Positions 11,315 through 23,012 of a stretch of 64,000 bases of DNA are shown one piece after another. The notes beneath the pieces were generated by a model. The model was not told the origin of the DNA. It ran no database searches and worked only from the letters and a program-made list of their open reading frames with translations. The stretch is from Strongyloides papillosus (taxonomy: Eukaryota > Nematoda > Chromadorea > Rhabditida > Strongyloididae). Positions within the stretch are counted from its first letter, which is position 1. Every line of letters starts with the position of its first letter. The stretch is from assembly GCA_005656395.1 (NCBI GenBank), contig SRSI01000050.1:186001-250000 (forward strand), given 5' to 3'. Made by a program: the position numbers and the translations under genes.

Positions 11315-11864
11315 GCTTTGGTTATATTTTTTAGTTTCGTCTAAAATTTATAAATATTTTTAAACCGAACATATCGCTTGTTTTGATAACAGCAATAGTG
11401 GATCACGATAAGTAGATTATTAAATTGAATATTGTTAACAATGGTGTGTGTAAAGCATGAATATTTAATTACGGAGTTATGTGAGCAAGTCTACTACTTG
11501 TTTGTCATCGTGAAATTTAAAATATTTATGTGTATTTATTTTTACTTTAGAAAACTTAAGAATTTGCGGAACTTATATTTACCTTAGTATTTTTTACTAC
11601 AATTAAAAAAAAATCTGTACACTCAAATATTAGATAAATATATCATTAATCATATTTTTTAAAAATATGCAGGAAAAAGTAGTTTGTTGTTTAGAGAAGA
11701 ATAATTATTATAGATTAAACCAATTTACTAGTGTCGTGGTAAATCAAAGATACAAATTGTGAATCAAAGTATTTTGTTAAATTAAAAAATTACTTTAAAT
11801 TATAATGAAAAGTATACAAAAAAAAATCTCGATCACAGTGGATTCGTTCTAATTAGTAGGAGAA
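11315..11864. other. Intergenic, upstream of lysozyme
   Basis: AT-rich spacer holding the lysozyme 5' flank. I see no coding sequence or repeat that I can support. Confidence 0.5.
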
Positions 11865-12189
11865 TTAATTCTTTTTCTTTCTCCTTTGTTTTTTGAACCA
11901 AATTTTTATTGTACTTATGGTTTCATGCAATTACTTGGACTTTTGAAATTTCATCTAATTTTTTCGCATACTCATTATGTTCATTTATTGTTGAGTATTT
12001 GTTTTCACGATACCAATGTTCAAGTACAAGCTTTTCTCTTATCCTACAAATTCTTATCTCTCGATTCTCATATGAAGGTGATCTACTGTGAATGCTTCTT
12101 AAAGAATTTTTATCAATATTTGGTAAGGAAAGTAGTATACTAGAATAACTGCTTGGTTTTTGACAGAATGTTAGTGAATTGTTCTCATT
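11865..12189 (-). pseudogene. Homeodomain-like remnant (frame broken before helix 3)
   Basis: Read on the minus strand, an acceptor-like TTTAG at about 12190 opens a frame containing VLEHWYRENKYSTINEHNEY, which matches helices 1-2 of a homeodomain. It then meets TGA. Helix 3 (IKIWFKKQRRKKK, stop at 11865) lies a few codons further in another frame. The 20-odd extra bases between the two halves are too short for an intron. The homeobox identity of the halves is clear by pattern; loss of function is inferred from the frame break. It may be the second homeodomain of the remnant at 12982-14121. Confidence 0.55.
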
Positions 12190-12981
12190 CTAAACGCTTC
12201 GGAATTGTATGTTAGATTCCATCCCTTTTTTCATCGTTTCAGTAAAACTCAAAAGAGTTTCAAATGGAATTGATGTCAGAATTATCCATAATGCTAATTG
12301 GATTGCGTGGTAATAAGCAAATGTTAAAATATTCAAAAACCTACTTTTACAAAATATTCTCTTTGAAATCTTTAATTAAATGATTATTATCAATTAATAA
12401 ATTAAATAGATTGCAATATAGAGGTTCCTTCAACGTAGTTGCATTGAAATCATCACTAATAAGTAACGCTCCTTACTATAGATATATCTCACAATAACTT
12501 TTCACCCATACGAATTTACCCAGTGTTTCAAGTTATATTTCTATTTTTACAATTATCTAGTTAAATTGAATGGTCTTAACAAGTAAAAGCTTTCTATTAT
12601 GTTTTTGTTATTTTTCTCCAATCTTTTTGTTGTCAAGTTAGGTGTGTTAACATAAAAAATATCTTGTCTACTCAAAGATATCATAATTGTCTACGAAATA
12701 AGAAATTTGCGAAATGTGTATGACATCCAATTGATGTAAAAAAGTGTATCTTAAAAAGTAAAAGTCATGAGAGATTAAAAAACGCGATCAATGTATCTTT
12801 TCTGATATCTAATATTTTTCATAACCAAGCTTTTCGAAAAATAATCTAACAATCTTTAAAGTAAAATTTTATTTGTGAGTAATAAAATATAAACAAAATC
12901 TACAAAATTTACAATTTTTAAGAAATAAAAACCAGTAGAATAATATAAATTTTTATCTCTGTGGTTTAAAAAATTAAATTA
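12190..12981. other. Spacer between two homeobox remnants
   Basis: No supportable coding sequence. Minus-strand fragments around 12200-12300 are broken by several stops. It could be intron or linker DNA of one decayed two-homeodomain gene. Confidence 0.4.
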
Positions 12982-14121
12982 TTAACAAATTTTACTCTCT
13001 ATTTCGTTGTTTCTTCTTTTTTTCCACTAATTGAAGACGTTTTTACCAGCGATTATGTTTGGCTCGCTGCGACTAGAAATACTATTACATGCGTCTGCAA
13101 TTACCTGGAGTACGCAATCATCTGGTCGTGCTCTTTCCACCAATTCATACCAGTCTTCAAGAAAGGTCACTTCTTCTTCTCTGAACTTTATTCCCCTTCC
13201 TCTCCTTGCTATTGTACCTGGTGAGACTTCCTCGCGATCCACATTATATGGGCTTGAAGTAGAATTACCACGACTACCAATGCTATCCCTTGGCACTGAA
13301 GACAAATGTAAGCTATTTTCTTTATCCGGTAGTTGTGCCACATCTCCTCTCAAGCTTGTAACATTCCACTGAAGTGCATGAGTTAATTTTTCATCCATTT
13401 TGGATAGAGTTTCTAAAGGAAGCTGTCTAAAAGAACGACCTTCCACTTCATTTTTTACATACTAAAAAACCATATGATCTATGAAAAATTATGAAAAACA
13501 TTTACCTGAATGATTGGATCTTTTAATTGACTTGTCTTGTCACCCATTTTCGAAAGCAAATATCTGATAAGGCTGTCATATACTCTGTCCGCTTTGGCCA
13601 TTTTAATAAAACCAAAGGATTCCCTATAAATAAGCAAAGACAATTATTTTAAAATAATTTTAAAACTTACACAGGGACAAGAATTTTTATTGTCAGTATG
13701 CTTCTAAGTAAATAACAGAAAGAGCCAATGTCTGCGTTCATATTTGGAAAGTATGAACATGTGGATAATATTCTAGATTTGGGTGTTGAATAAATACTAA
13801 AAAAATATATAATTTTCAACATGATAAATTACCTTGGAGATGGCTAACTAAATGTTCTAGGCAACATTCTTCTACAATTCTTTACACAAATGGTTGACCA
13901 AAGTTTTTCCATCAAGTGATAAAGTTTTCTCAATAGTTAATTGAGACAAATATGGATCACTCACGTCTGTGAAACTGATATTCAGTTTGATAATAACCTA
14001 TATGGCCACTTCATCTGCCATATTCGAGTTACTCGATGGCATATTTCTAGAAAGAACAGATAATAAAGAAAAAATGATTGAAAAACAAACCTTCTCTTTG
14101 CTTCATCCTGTATGCCAATGT
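12982..14121 (-). pseudogene. Decayed multi-exon homeobox gene (dve/SATB-like?)
   Basis: At least four exon-like blocks on the minus strand are joined by good GT-AG borders (for example an intron at 13462-13505 between DPIIQ and YVKNEVEG). The 3' block ends in a homeodomain-like stretch (REEEVTFLEDWYELVERARP, then KNVFN), interrupted by TAG at 13027 exactly where the WF of helix 3 should follow; downstream codons still read WKKRR. The 5' block (MPSSNSNMADEVAI...) has TAG after EVAI and a further TAG/frameshift near LCKEL. A long loop between helices 2 and 3 and a second homeodomain downstream recall dve/SATB proteins, but that assignment is tentative. Multiple independent lesions argue for a pseudogene. 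Confidence 0.5.
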
Positions 14122-14800
14122 TAATTAAATTTTGTCTATATATTTGCATGAATGTGTGGGTACTTTCAACTAATAGAAGGTTCGAGAAGGTTCAAAAGAT
14201 TCTTCTAGCGTTTATACCTGTTACTACGCACATTTTATGAATAATTTATGTCATCATATGTTATTTCCATTTAAAGGTCAAATCCGCCAACAATTTTTGA
14301 AGAAAATGACTAATGTATTAATGGATAATGAATGTTCAAAGAAAATGAGAAAGTAATTGCATGTTTTTACTGTAAAAATAATAATTAATGTATAGTAAAA
14401 AGAGATGAAAAATTTTGTTTTCAACATAACTCTTTTCTGATTTGACCGATTTTTATGAAATGATTGCTAAGAGTTGTAATTTTTTCCAACATGTGGGATT
14501 AGACCAAATTCAAAGATTTGTAGCCGAAATAATAAGATTTATTTTAAATTTTTCTTACACGCTTTAAATAAATATACAATGATTGGTGTAAAGTAATTCT
14601 AGTATATTCTTAAGCATGATTATATCATTATATTAATTGAAGTTCAAATACTCATTAATAAAGAATACAATGTATGTATTGTAGATTATGAAGTCATTGT
14701 ATTTAATGAGATAAATGAATAACTTTATATTTATATGTATACTGTATTTTAAATAAATTCAAGCATATAGAAATAAATATACTATTTATAATATAGATTC
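14122..14800. other. Intergenic, 3' of ABCA gene
   Basis: AT-rich spacer; it holds the 3' flank of the transporter gene. Nothing else is supportable. Confidence 0.45.
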
Positions 14801-17800
14801 TTATTTTGCATTAATGTCATTATTATACCCAACCATAGAAACAGCCCTTGAAAATTCTAAAAATACTTGTTCTAGTGTTGTTTGTGATAAAGAATAATCT
14901 TGAATTTTTAATGGTTCTACTAAATCTTCTAATTGTTTAAATAAGTTACTCCATGTCGTATCTTTAGTTTTTCTTAATTCAAAATTCAATTGAAGTGCAT
15001 GTTGTTCTTTTAATATTGATCCAGGGAATTTCTGTAAGATTGTGTCGATAACCGTTGACATTTCGTTTGGTGACTCCATACGCATTAACAATGTATAACC
15101 GGAACCATATTTTGATTTAATATGTTGTGGTGATCCATAACATTTAAATTTTCCATTTACCATAATTGAAAGTGATGTACAGAGGGCTTCACATTCATCC
15201 ATTGAATGTGATGTTAATACTAATGCTGTTCCTATCTCTCTTATACGTGCCAAAATTTCCCATATAATTCTTCTAGCTTTTGGATCAACACCTGATGTTG
15301 GTTCATCTAACAATAAAACTTCTGGCATGCCAACTAATGCAATACCAAGTGATAATCTTCTTTTATTACCACCAGAATATGTTTTTATTTGCCTTTTAGC
15401 ATACATACCAATATTTATAGTTTCAATTATTGTATCAACAGCCATTGGAATATCTTCTGAAGCTATACCACGTATTCTTGCAAACATATATAATGTCTCC
15501 TCACCAGTCATCTCTCTTATGATAGCATCATATTGTGGACAGTAGCCAATATTTTCTCCTGCTTTCCTCCAATTATTTCTAATACTATACCCCTTAATGT
15601 AACCATCACCCTCAGAAATATCATTTTCACCTGTTAACATTTGGAAAGTTGAAGTTTTACCAGCTCCATTTACACCAAGCAAACCAAAACAATCGCCTTT
15701 TTTTACAGTAAAACTAATTCCTTTAACAGCCTCGAAATTACCGTACCTTTTTTTAATATTTTTTACAATAATATTATCACTAAGTGATGAAGATTCAAGA
15801 ACATTTTGTCTTTCTTTTATTACATCATCATCCTCATCATTATTATCATTTGGTAATAAACTTTTACTTTTACCCATTTCTAAAGCATTAACAGGAAGGT
15901 TTGGGTCAGCACATTCCCAATTAGGTGAATCACTATCATAACTACTTTTATTTTTTTCTCGTTTTCTTTTTAATTTTTTATTCCATTGTTCTTCAATAGC
16001 AAATGTTGTAAACCAATATATAAATCCTTCTAAACCTAAAAATATAAGGCCCAAAGCAATTCCCTTTCTATTGTAAAAATTCATGACATTCTCAACATAG
16101 GCTCTATTTTGAATCTTTCCGCAACATTGAGGAATACCTCTTTTGATTAATGGATTTGAACAATCATAATTTTGGCAAGCGATTCTAACATATTCATTAT
16201 TATAAAGAATTTTGAAACAGTTGGAAAGATTGTATGTTGGAAATAGGAATGATAAAATAATTGACCAGTTAAAAGATACATCAGCATTAGCTGTTCTTGA
16301 TATAATACTTATAGCAATAGATGATACTGTAGCTGTAAGTATATTATACAAAACAATTAATGTATATCCTTTTGGTGCTGATTTAAAGGCAAATTGAAAT
16401 GTATATACAAGTGGTATAATTGTCCATCCATATAATAACATAATTAATAATAATGTTAAAACTGTTTTTGATGAATTGGTAAATGGTTCAATATTAAATA
16501 AATAATATATTCCTATAAATGCTCCAACAGGAAGTAAAAAACATGATACATCCCAAATAAAATTTGTCATCCAATACATCCATGGTCTTATTCCAGACAT
16601 CATTTGCATGTGTTTTGATCTTTTAAATCTTTCTCTAATAATAAATGAAGCATATGTTGAGACTGCCATTGACATTGATATTATAATTGTATGTTCGATA
16701 ATGAATGATCCTGATTGTGTGGTACTTGATGAATCCATTGTATCACTTATAGCTGGTGGTAATGGGTGATTAATAACATTAATACTTAATTTTGAATTAT
16801 TTGTCTTTCTTCTTAACAAAAGTATATCAATAATATTTAATGCTAATGGAGGTGAATGAAGTGCAAAATTGTTAAACATTCCATTTAATATTGTTAAATT
16901 GGAATTAACAAAAGATAGTATTGAAACATCTTTAAACGAATTAATAAATGCTACAGGAGTTTTTAAACTAAAAATTTTATATCCTTCATCTGTAATCTTG
17001 TTTTTTATGTATGAATTTTGATTATATGTATCATTTGTATAAATAGGATCAATCTTATTTGATGGATTGATGCTCTTTATTAAATTATATATGTCTGGAG
17101 CAAATGTATCTTTTGATTTTTGTATTATAACATTAGCTGGTATATCTTTTTGTGAATAAAAATCAAAATTAATTGGTAATTGTGGCTGAGGTATTGGTGA
17201 TGGCTTAATATTCGATGTCCATGTTAATAATGATAAGTACAATATTGGTATTATTAATGAGGGAATAAATTGTGTCCACTCCCTACAGAAATAAATTATT
17301 CTTTTAAGAAACATTGCTTTCATTTGTTGCAAATAATAATTCATACCACTAATTTTTCTTATATTTTTTAAATCATTAAATTTTTCAATTAAATTATTCT
17401 TTTCATTTGTTCCATTTTCATTAAAAATACCTAATTTAATATCTCTATTCACATTTGCTATATCATTAACTTTTAAAAATACTTCTTCCATTGTTGTTAT
17501 TGAGACACCAAATGATTCAATGTTAAATTTCTCTTGACCTTCCTCTAAATCTTTGAAAATCGTTGGAAATTTTGATCTATGTAATTGATTGATTAAATAC
17601 GTTGCTTCATTACCAACAGCTGAGTGCATCTCTACATCATCACAGTATGTTTTTAGAAACAAAAGAACATTCTCATATTGTTGATGAATTTCATTTAATG
17701 GTATACCTTTTTTAAATACAATTGTTAAATGATAGCCAACACCATAAAGTTTCTTTAAAAACATACTTGAACCAGAACATTGTAAATTTCCATGTGCCAT

Positions 17801-18042
17801 TATTGCTATTCTATCACCTAATAAATCAGCTTCCTCCATAAAATGTGTTGTAAGAAGCATTGTTCTTTTAGATTTTTCTTCTAATATTAATGCCCATGTA
17901 TCATGTCTTGCACCAGGATCCATACCAGATGTTGGTTCATCAAGCATCACTATCTCTGAACCACCTATCAATGCTATGGCTAATGATAATTTTCTTTTTT
18001 GACCACCAGATAAATTTCCAGCTCTAAAATTTGCCTTAAAAC
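14801..18042 (-). CDS. ABCA-subfamily transporter, C-terminal part (split by hAT element)
   Basis: Open frame of about 1078 codons starting inside nucleotide-binding domain 1. In order: NBD1 signature LSGGQKRKLSLAIAL, Walker B with D-loop (IVMLDEPTSGMDP), H-loop (LLTTHFMEEADLLGD); second transmembrane domain with a large extracellular loop; NBD2 with Walker A GVNGAGKTST, Q-loop YCPQYDAI, signature YSGGNKRRLSLGIAL, Walker B LLLDEPTSGVDP and H-loop LTSHSMDE. All ATPase motifs are intact. ABCA proteins move lipids across membranes; nematode members include CED-7 and the ABT proteins, and I cannot say which is the ortholog. This half cannot be read through from the promoter unless the element at 18043-19835 is absent or spliced out. 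Confidence 0.9.
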
Positions 18043-18644
18043 CGGACATGGGCATTTATCACTTATCACTGATAATATTATCAGTGATACATTTATCAGT
18101 GATAAAACTTATCAGTGATACATCTATCAGTGATAAAACTGATCAGTGATAAGTTTTGACAAAAATCACTGATCATTTTGGAACATACTATCTGAACAGT
18201 GATAAATTATTTCTTCTGACTTTGAACGATGATAAAAAATGTAATGTTTTTTTATGACAGATAATATTGCAAAAGTTAATTTATCTTTGATATTAAGACT
18301 TAAAAGAAAATTTATCAATGATTTTTGAATAATGATTTACCTTCCATTGATGAATAGTATATTTTAATTAAATAATAAATAAAAAATTTTTCTATAAGTA
18401 TAGTAGTTTTTTCTGGACAAATAAAATTTTAAAAATCACATGCCATTTTAAAGATAATTCAAACAGTAAAGTGAAACAAATTTTTAATTATAAATATTTT
18501 ATCAATTATACAGTTTTATTTAAGTTAGACGTTTAAAAAATATTTTGTATTTTAAAATTACAAACCTTTTAATTACTAAAATCGTTTAAAATATTTATTT
18601 TAACATCACATAAGACAAATTTTAAATATTATTTAGTAAAAAAT

Positions 18645-19142
18645 TTATAAAAGCTTCATTTTTACTGTTTCCATAGATGTACGCGACTTTCTGCCGTCTA
18701 ATAACATTTTCAAATAAGAAAATGTTCCCTCTACTCTAGCAATAGATGCAGGTGTTGTAATAATTGCTTTGTAATATTTTTGAAGATTTATATTTTCAAA
18801 TTCAAAGTATGGTTGAGTTTGAAAATATGGATCCGAAAAAATTACAGAATTGACATCTTTATTATTTTTTTTTCTTAGTTCTGATATGTAACCATCATCA
18901 TCTTCATCATTATGAACTGAATCATTTTCATTATTTAAATTAAACTGTTTTTGTAGCATATTAATAACAGTTTCTTTTTCTGAAGATGTTAGACAAAGTC
19001 TTTTATCTACATTTGGATTAAAAAATGCAGAAATGTAGAAAATTGAATTTTTAGATATATCCAAAACATCAGAAAATCTTTTTTTTGCAGCTTCAAAATA
19101 TGCATTTTTAAATTGATCTCTTATTTCTAATTTTTTTACCAA
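18645..19142 (-). CDS. hAT transposase C-terminal fragment
   Basis: 165 codons from the first ATG; the frame is open a little further upstream (FLVKKLEIRDQF). The end (TTPASIARVEGTFSYLKMLL, then RKSRTSMETVKMKLL) matches the hAT dimerisation region, in which a small-residue pair, an E-x-x-FS core and a following R are typical. A full hAT transposase is several hundred residues longer, with catalytic acidic residues that are absent here. It lies within the element, antisense to nothing and parallel to the host gene. It could be a remnant or a repressor-like truncated protein. Confidence 0.6.
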   Translation of the reverse strand: MVKKLEIRDQFKNAYFEAAKKRFSDVLDISKNSIFYISAFFNPNVDKRLCLTSSEKETVINMLQKQFNLNNENDSVHNDEDDDGYISELRKKNNKDVNSVIFSDPYFQTQPYFEFENINLQKYYKAIITTPASIARVEGTFSYLKMLLDGRKSRTSMETVKMKLL

Positions 19143-19258
19143 AAAATCTAGTTTACCTAAGATAAAAACAGCATTTTTACTTTTTCAATTTTAATAACAT
19201 TATTATCACTATTAACTGTATTTCTTTCTCTTATTTTAAAAATTGATGTATACAAAAA

Positions 19259-19414
19259 TCATATATAAACTTTTTCTTTAAGTGTTTGAATTTCCTCTGA
19301 TAAAGATGCAAAAGTATCTTCAAGAGTTGCTATTCTTTCAAGCATCTCGGCAATTTTTTCAAAAAGATCTTCTTCTTCTTCTTTTTTTGTATTATTAACT
19401 GGCTGTGGTGGCAT
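19259..19414 (-). CDS. Small coiled-coil ORF inside hAT element
   Basis: 51 codons, MPPQPVNNTKKEEEEDLF then heptad-spaced Leu/Ile (KIAEMLERIATLEDTF). It looks like a short coiled coil. It may be a 5' exon spliced to the dimerisation fragment downstream, or a leftover of a larger ORF. Not matched to a known protein. Confidence 0.35.
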   Translation of the reverse strand: MPPQPVNNTKKEEEEDLFEKIAEMLERIATLEDTFASLSEEIQTLKEKVYI

Positions 19415-19835
19415 TTTTATTGTAAAATTATTACTGACAAACTTTTAAAATTTTATCAGTCAATCAAAATATAAATAATATTTGTAAAAAAATTTTTATT
19501 TATTAATTTATCAAAACATGTTAAATATTCCTCAATTGAAAATAAAACTTTATTCAAAAATCACTTATAAATTTTCTTTTAAATCTTAATACCAAAAAAT
19601 ATCAAAGATAAAATAACTTTTGCATTATTATCTGTGATAATAGTACATCACATTTGTTATCATTGTTCATTGTAGAAGAAGCGAACTTATCACTGATAAA
19701 TTTTTATCACTGATCAGATAGTATGTTCCAAAATGATCAGTGATTTCTGTCAAAACTTATCAGTGATAAATTTTATCACTGATAAATGTATCACTGATAA
19801 TATTATCAGTGATAAGTGATAAATGCCCATGTCCG

Positions 19836-22113
19836 CTTAAAACCAATTTTTAATCTTTCCAATATATTTATAGCTTCATCTTCATTATATACTCTTCCTT
19901 TAAGTTTACAGAAAAATTCAAGATGTTCCATAACAGTTAATGTATCAAATAAAGTGTTATATTGTGGACATAAACCTAATTTTTTTCTTATCTCTGGTAA
20001 ATTTGATTTAATATCATAACTATCTATATATGCTGTACCAGATGTTGATGGTATTACACCTGTTAACATAGAAAATGTTGTACTTTTACCAGCACCATTA
20101 TGTCCAAGAAGTGCTGTTATCTGACCGGGATAAAGGCGTAAATTTAAATTTTCAACAGCAACTTTTTTAGCATTATTACCAAATTTACAATTAAATAATT
20201 GTGATATTAAACTTTTTCCATAAACTTTTGTTAAATTAACTATATTAATCATTGGAGATACATCAGGTTCATTCTCATTTTTATCACCAATATTATTTTC
20301 TTTTGAATTAATATCTATTAGAGATTCTTCACTATTAAATAATGTTGGAAACCAATAACTAGGAAGTAAAAAAAAGTATGGTGGTTGTGGTACACCCTCA
20401 CCACTTGGATTAATAGCTTCAACATATCCTGTTAAGATAATAAGTATAATACCATCAATTATTAACATTAATAAATAATGAGCAAAACAAACTTCTTGAT
20501 CAGGTGCTGGTGGACTCCAAATAGAGTTCCATGTAACACCATTAGCCTGAGTTTCATATTTTCCGACGGAAACAATACCATATGTTAAAACAACATTAGG
20601 ATTAATAAAATTAATCATTTTTGTTGAAAAACTATAATTTGCCTTAAAATCAAATTCCTGAAAAATATGACTCCAAAAATAAAGGAGCATCCATCCAAGG
20701 ACAGCAAATAATGTACCAGTTGTAGCTGATTGTAGGAGTGTTGAAATAAAGAATGAAAAATATACAACATTAAATGTATAAAGAAGGAAAAAGATTAAAA
20801 TTAATGATGGATCGGTTTTTTGAGCAAAAAATATCATGAAAACTGTTATACAAATTACTGACAGTACCATTTTAGCATAATTTATAATAAAATAAGCAAT
20901 CCAATTAACCCATTGTTTTAATCCCATAACTTTCATATACTCTTTTAATTGACTTTCTTTTTCTGTAATCAATGTTTTAACAATATAGATAACACTTGTC
21001 ATCAATGAAAATATTAATATTATTGGTATAAAAAAAGATCCAATTTCAATTACTTTTGCTTCATATGATGGAAATGGAAATCTTTGTAATGTTGTTACGA
21101 AAGAATTTGACCTAATTTCTTGAATTATTGGTGTTTTATTTTCCGTAAAATTATTTTTTATCATTAAACCAATTGATGTATCAACTGCTTTTTGGATCAT
21201 TAAAAATCCTTCCTCCCAATATCCTGGTTCACCACCGTCATTTTTTGTTGGTGATATAGGACCAGAAATGAGAAGTGTTTCAAATATTTTTACAGTATCC
21301 CATTGACCATAATCATTTTTGGAATCTGTTTTAGCAAGTCTTCTATGAGTATTTGATAATCGTATCTTATATGTTAAATTGTTATTACCCATTGGATTAT
21401 TAGAAAAGTTATCGTCGAAAACTATACCACCAATAATTGAATTGTTACAATGATTAGCAAAAGTTATTTCTAAATCTTTTAACATTGCACTTTCACTTTC
21501 ATAACCTTTAGTTTTTCCATGTATATTTAATGTTGTAAATTTAAGTGACTTAATTGTATCTTGAATTTTATCAGGTAAGGTTAAATTTAACATTTTTAGA
21601 ATATTATCAAATGGTGTAGGAAGATTATGAAAAACATCATCTTGCGTAAATCTTCTAACTATATCTTTCATGATTTTTTCTGTGTATTCTGTTTTTGGAG
21701 CATAGACAAATTCAATACTAACATCAAGAGTTCTATTTGTAATAGGATACTTATTTGATGTTACCTGAAGAAATTGACAACGTGGAGGTTTGTCATCCAA
21801 AAAAATAGAGTAATCTAATAATGTTTCATCCATAGATTTTATATTAGCTGGTATTAATAAATCTAAATAACTACCCGTTACTGGCCATCCTAAATAATTT
21901 GTTTCATCTTGACTTTTTTCAAATACATCCCTTAACTGGAAAGAAATTAATAATTTTTATGAAAAAATAAAAACTTACTAATAGCATTAAACCAAAAAAT
22001 AGTGATATAAGAAATATAGGCAAAACAGTTTCCAATAACGTAAATTTTGGTGATCTTATTTGTTGAAGAAAATTTTTCCATAGTAGTAAACGTAATTGTT
22101 TAAAAGTACCCAT
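19836..22113 (-). CDS. ABCA-subfamily transporter, N-terminal part (split by hAT element)
   Basis: Exon 1 is 21979-22113 ([20 protein letters not shown], the typical ABCA N-terminus with TM1). After a 43-nt intron, exon 2 starts at 21935 and runs open to the element. It encodes the large extracellular loop, transmembrane domain 1 (about 21040-20380), then NBD1 Walker [12 protein letters not shown] and Q-loop [14 protein letters not shown]. The frame reaches [10 protein letters not shown] at the insertion and resumes as ANFRAGNLSGG on the far side. From exon 2 start to the duplication is 2100 nt and from there to the stop 3234 nt, both multiples of three, giving 1822 aa without the element. 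With the element in place, translation ends after a few codons of transposon sequence. Confidence 0.9.
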
Positions 22114-23012
22114 TAGTTTTGGAAACTAAAAATTATAAAAAATTTAAAATTTTAATAAACAGATAAAAAGTTGTCTTTTTATAACAATTGATGAGTAATT
22201 ATGATGAAGCGTACAATAAAAGTAAGTATTGATAAAAATTTGATTTAATAAAACTTATTAAAAATCTATAAAATAATTAAAGAATCATATAATAAACACA
22301 AGAACTCATTAAAAATATATAAAGAATGATAAAATATAATTAATTTTTGTTTTTAATAAGTATTAGATAAAAATTTAAAATTAATTTTAAAAATTATATG
22401 ATCAATTAAAAATAAAAAGTTTACTATTTTTCTTCCTTTTTTTAAAAAATACCAAATTTCTGAAATGACCAGCTTATTAGTAATTAAAAAAATATTAATA
22501 TATATATATTGTATATATCGTTTCATTTATATTTTAAATTTTTTAAAGAAATATTCATATTATCTGTTTAAATGATAGATAGGTCATCGTTATTTATGTT
22601 ATACAAAGTTATCATTATGTAAAAAAATGGACGCAGATTCTATTAATATGTAAAAATTATTTAAACTATATGATAAAATTTTTTTATCAATGTATTTTAT
22701 TGCATTTCTTTTCTTTGTATATAAAAATATAAATTAAAATTTCAATTTTCATAACATGCTCATCTTTTTATTAAAAAGTTTAATTTGATAATAACATCAT
22801 GATTTTTTATAAATGCTATAATAAGAGATAATTATTTCACAACATTCAACAACATTATTACCTTTAGACATATAATAAGAAAATATCATTTTTTTTAACT
22901 TTTCTCTTGTATTTCAAAATTAAAATTTATTATTTTATAAATTCATTTTGAAGTCAAATCTTTCATTATTTGAATCTACTTAATATAAAAGAAATAGGAT
23001 AAAATGAAATTT
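22114..23012. other. Intergenic: ABCA promoter side and M13 array 3' flank
   Basis: Very AT-rich. The part next to 23012 resembles the spacers between the M13 genes. No gene is seen. Confidence 0.5.

Larger units (their letters stand above)
18043..19835. mobile_element. hAT-type DNA transposon inserted in ABCA gene
   Basis: 1793 bp. Both ends start CGGACATGGGCATTTATCAC, and the terminal inverted repeats are identical for about 64 bp and recognisable for about 170 bp. The 8-bp target duplication CTTAAAAC is perfect (18035-18042 and 19836-19843). The ends are packed with palindromic TTATCAGTGATAA units, typical of subterminal transposase-binding repeats in hAT elements. Inside are a C-terminal hAT dimerisation fragment and a small coiled-coil ORF, but I see no BED zinc finger or catalytic core. 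It is therefore probably non-autonomous. Perfect duplication and an undamaged host frame indicate a recent insertion. Confidence 0.9.

Noticed and set aside
13031..13372. Plus-strand 113-codon ORF
   Set aside because: Antisense to the homeobox remnant; no protein pattern of its own.
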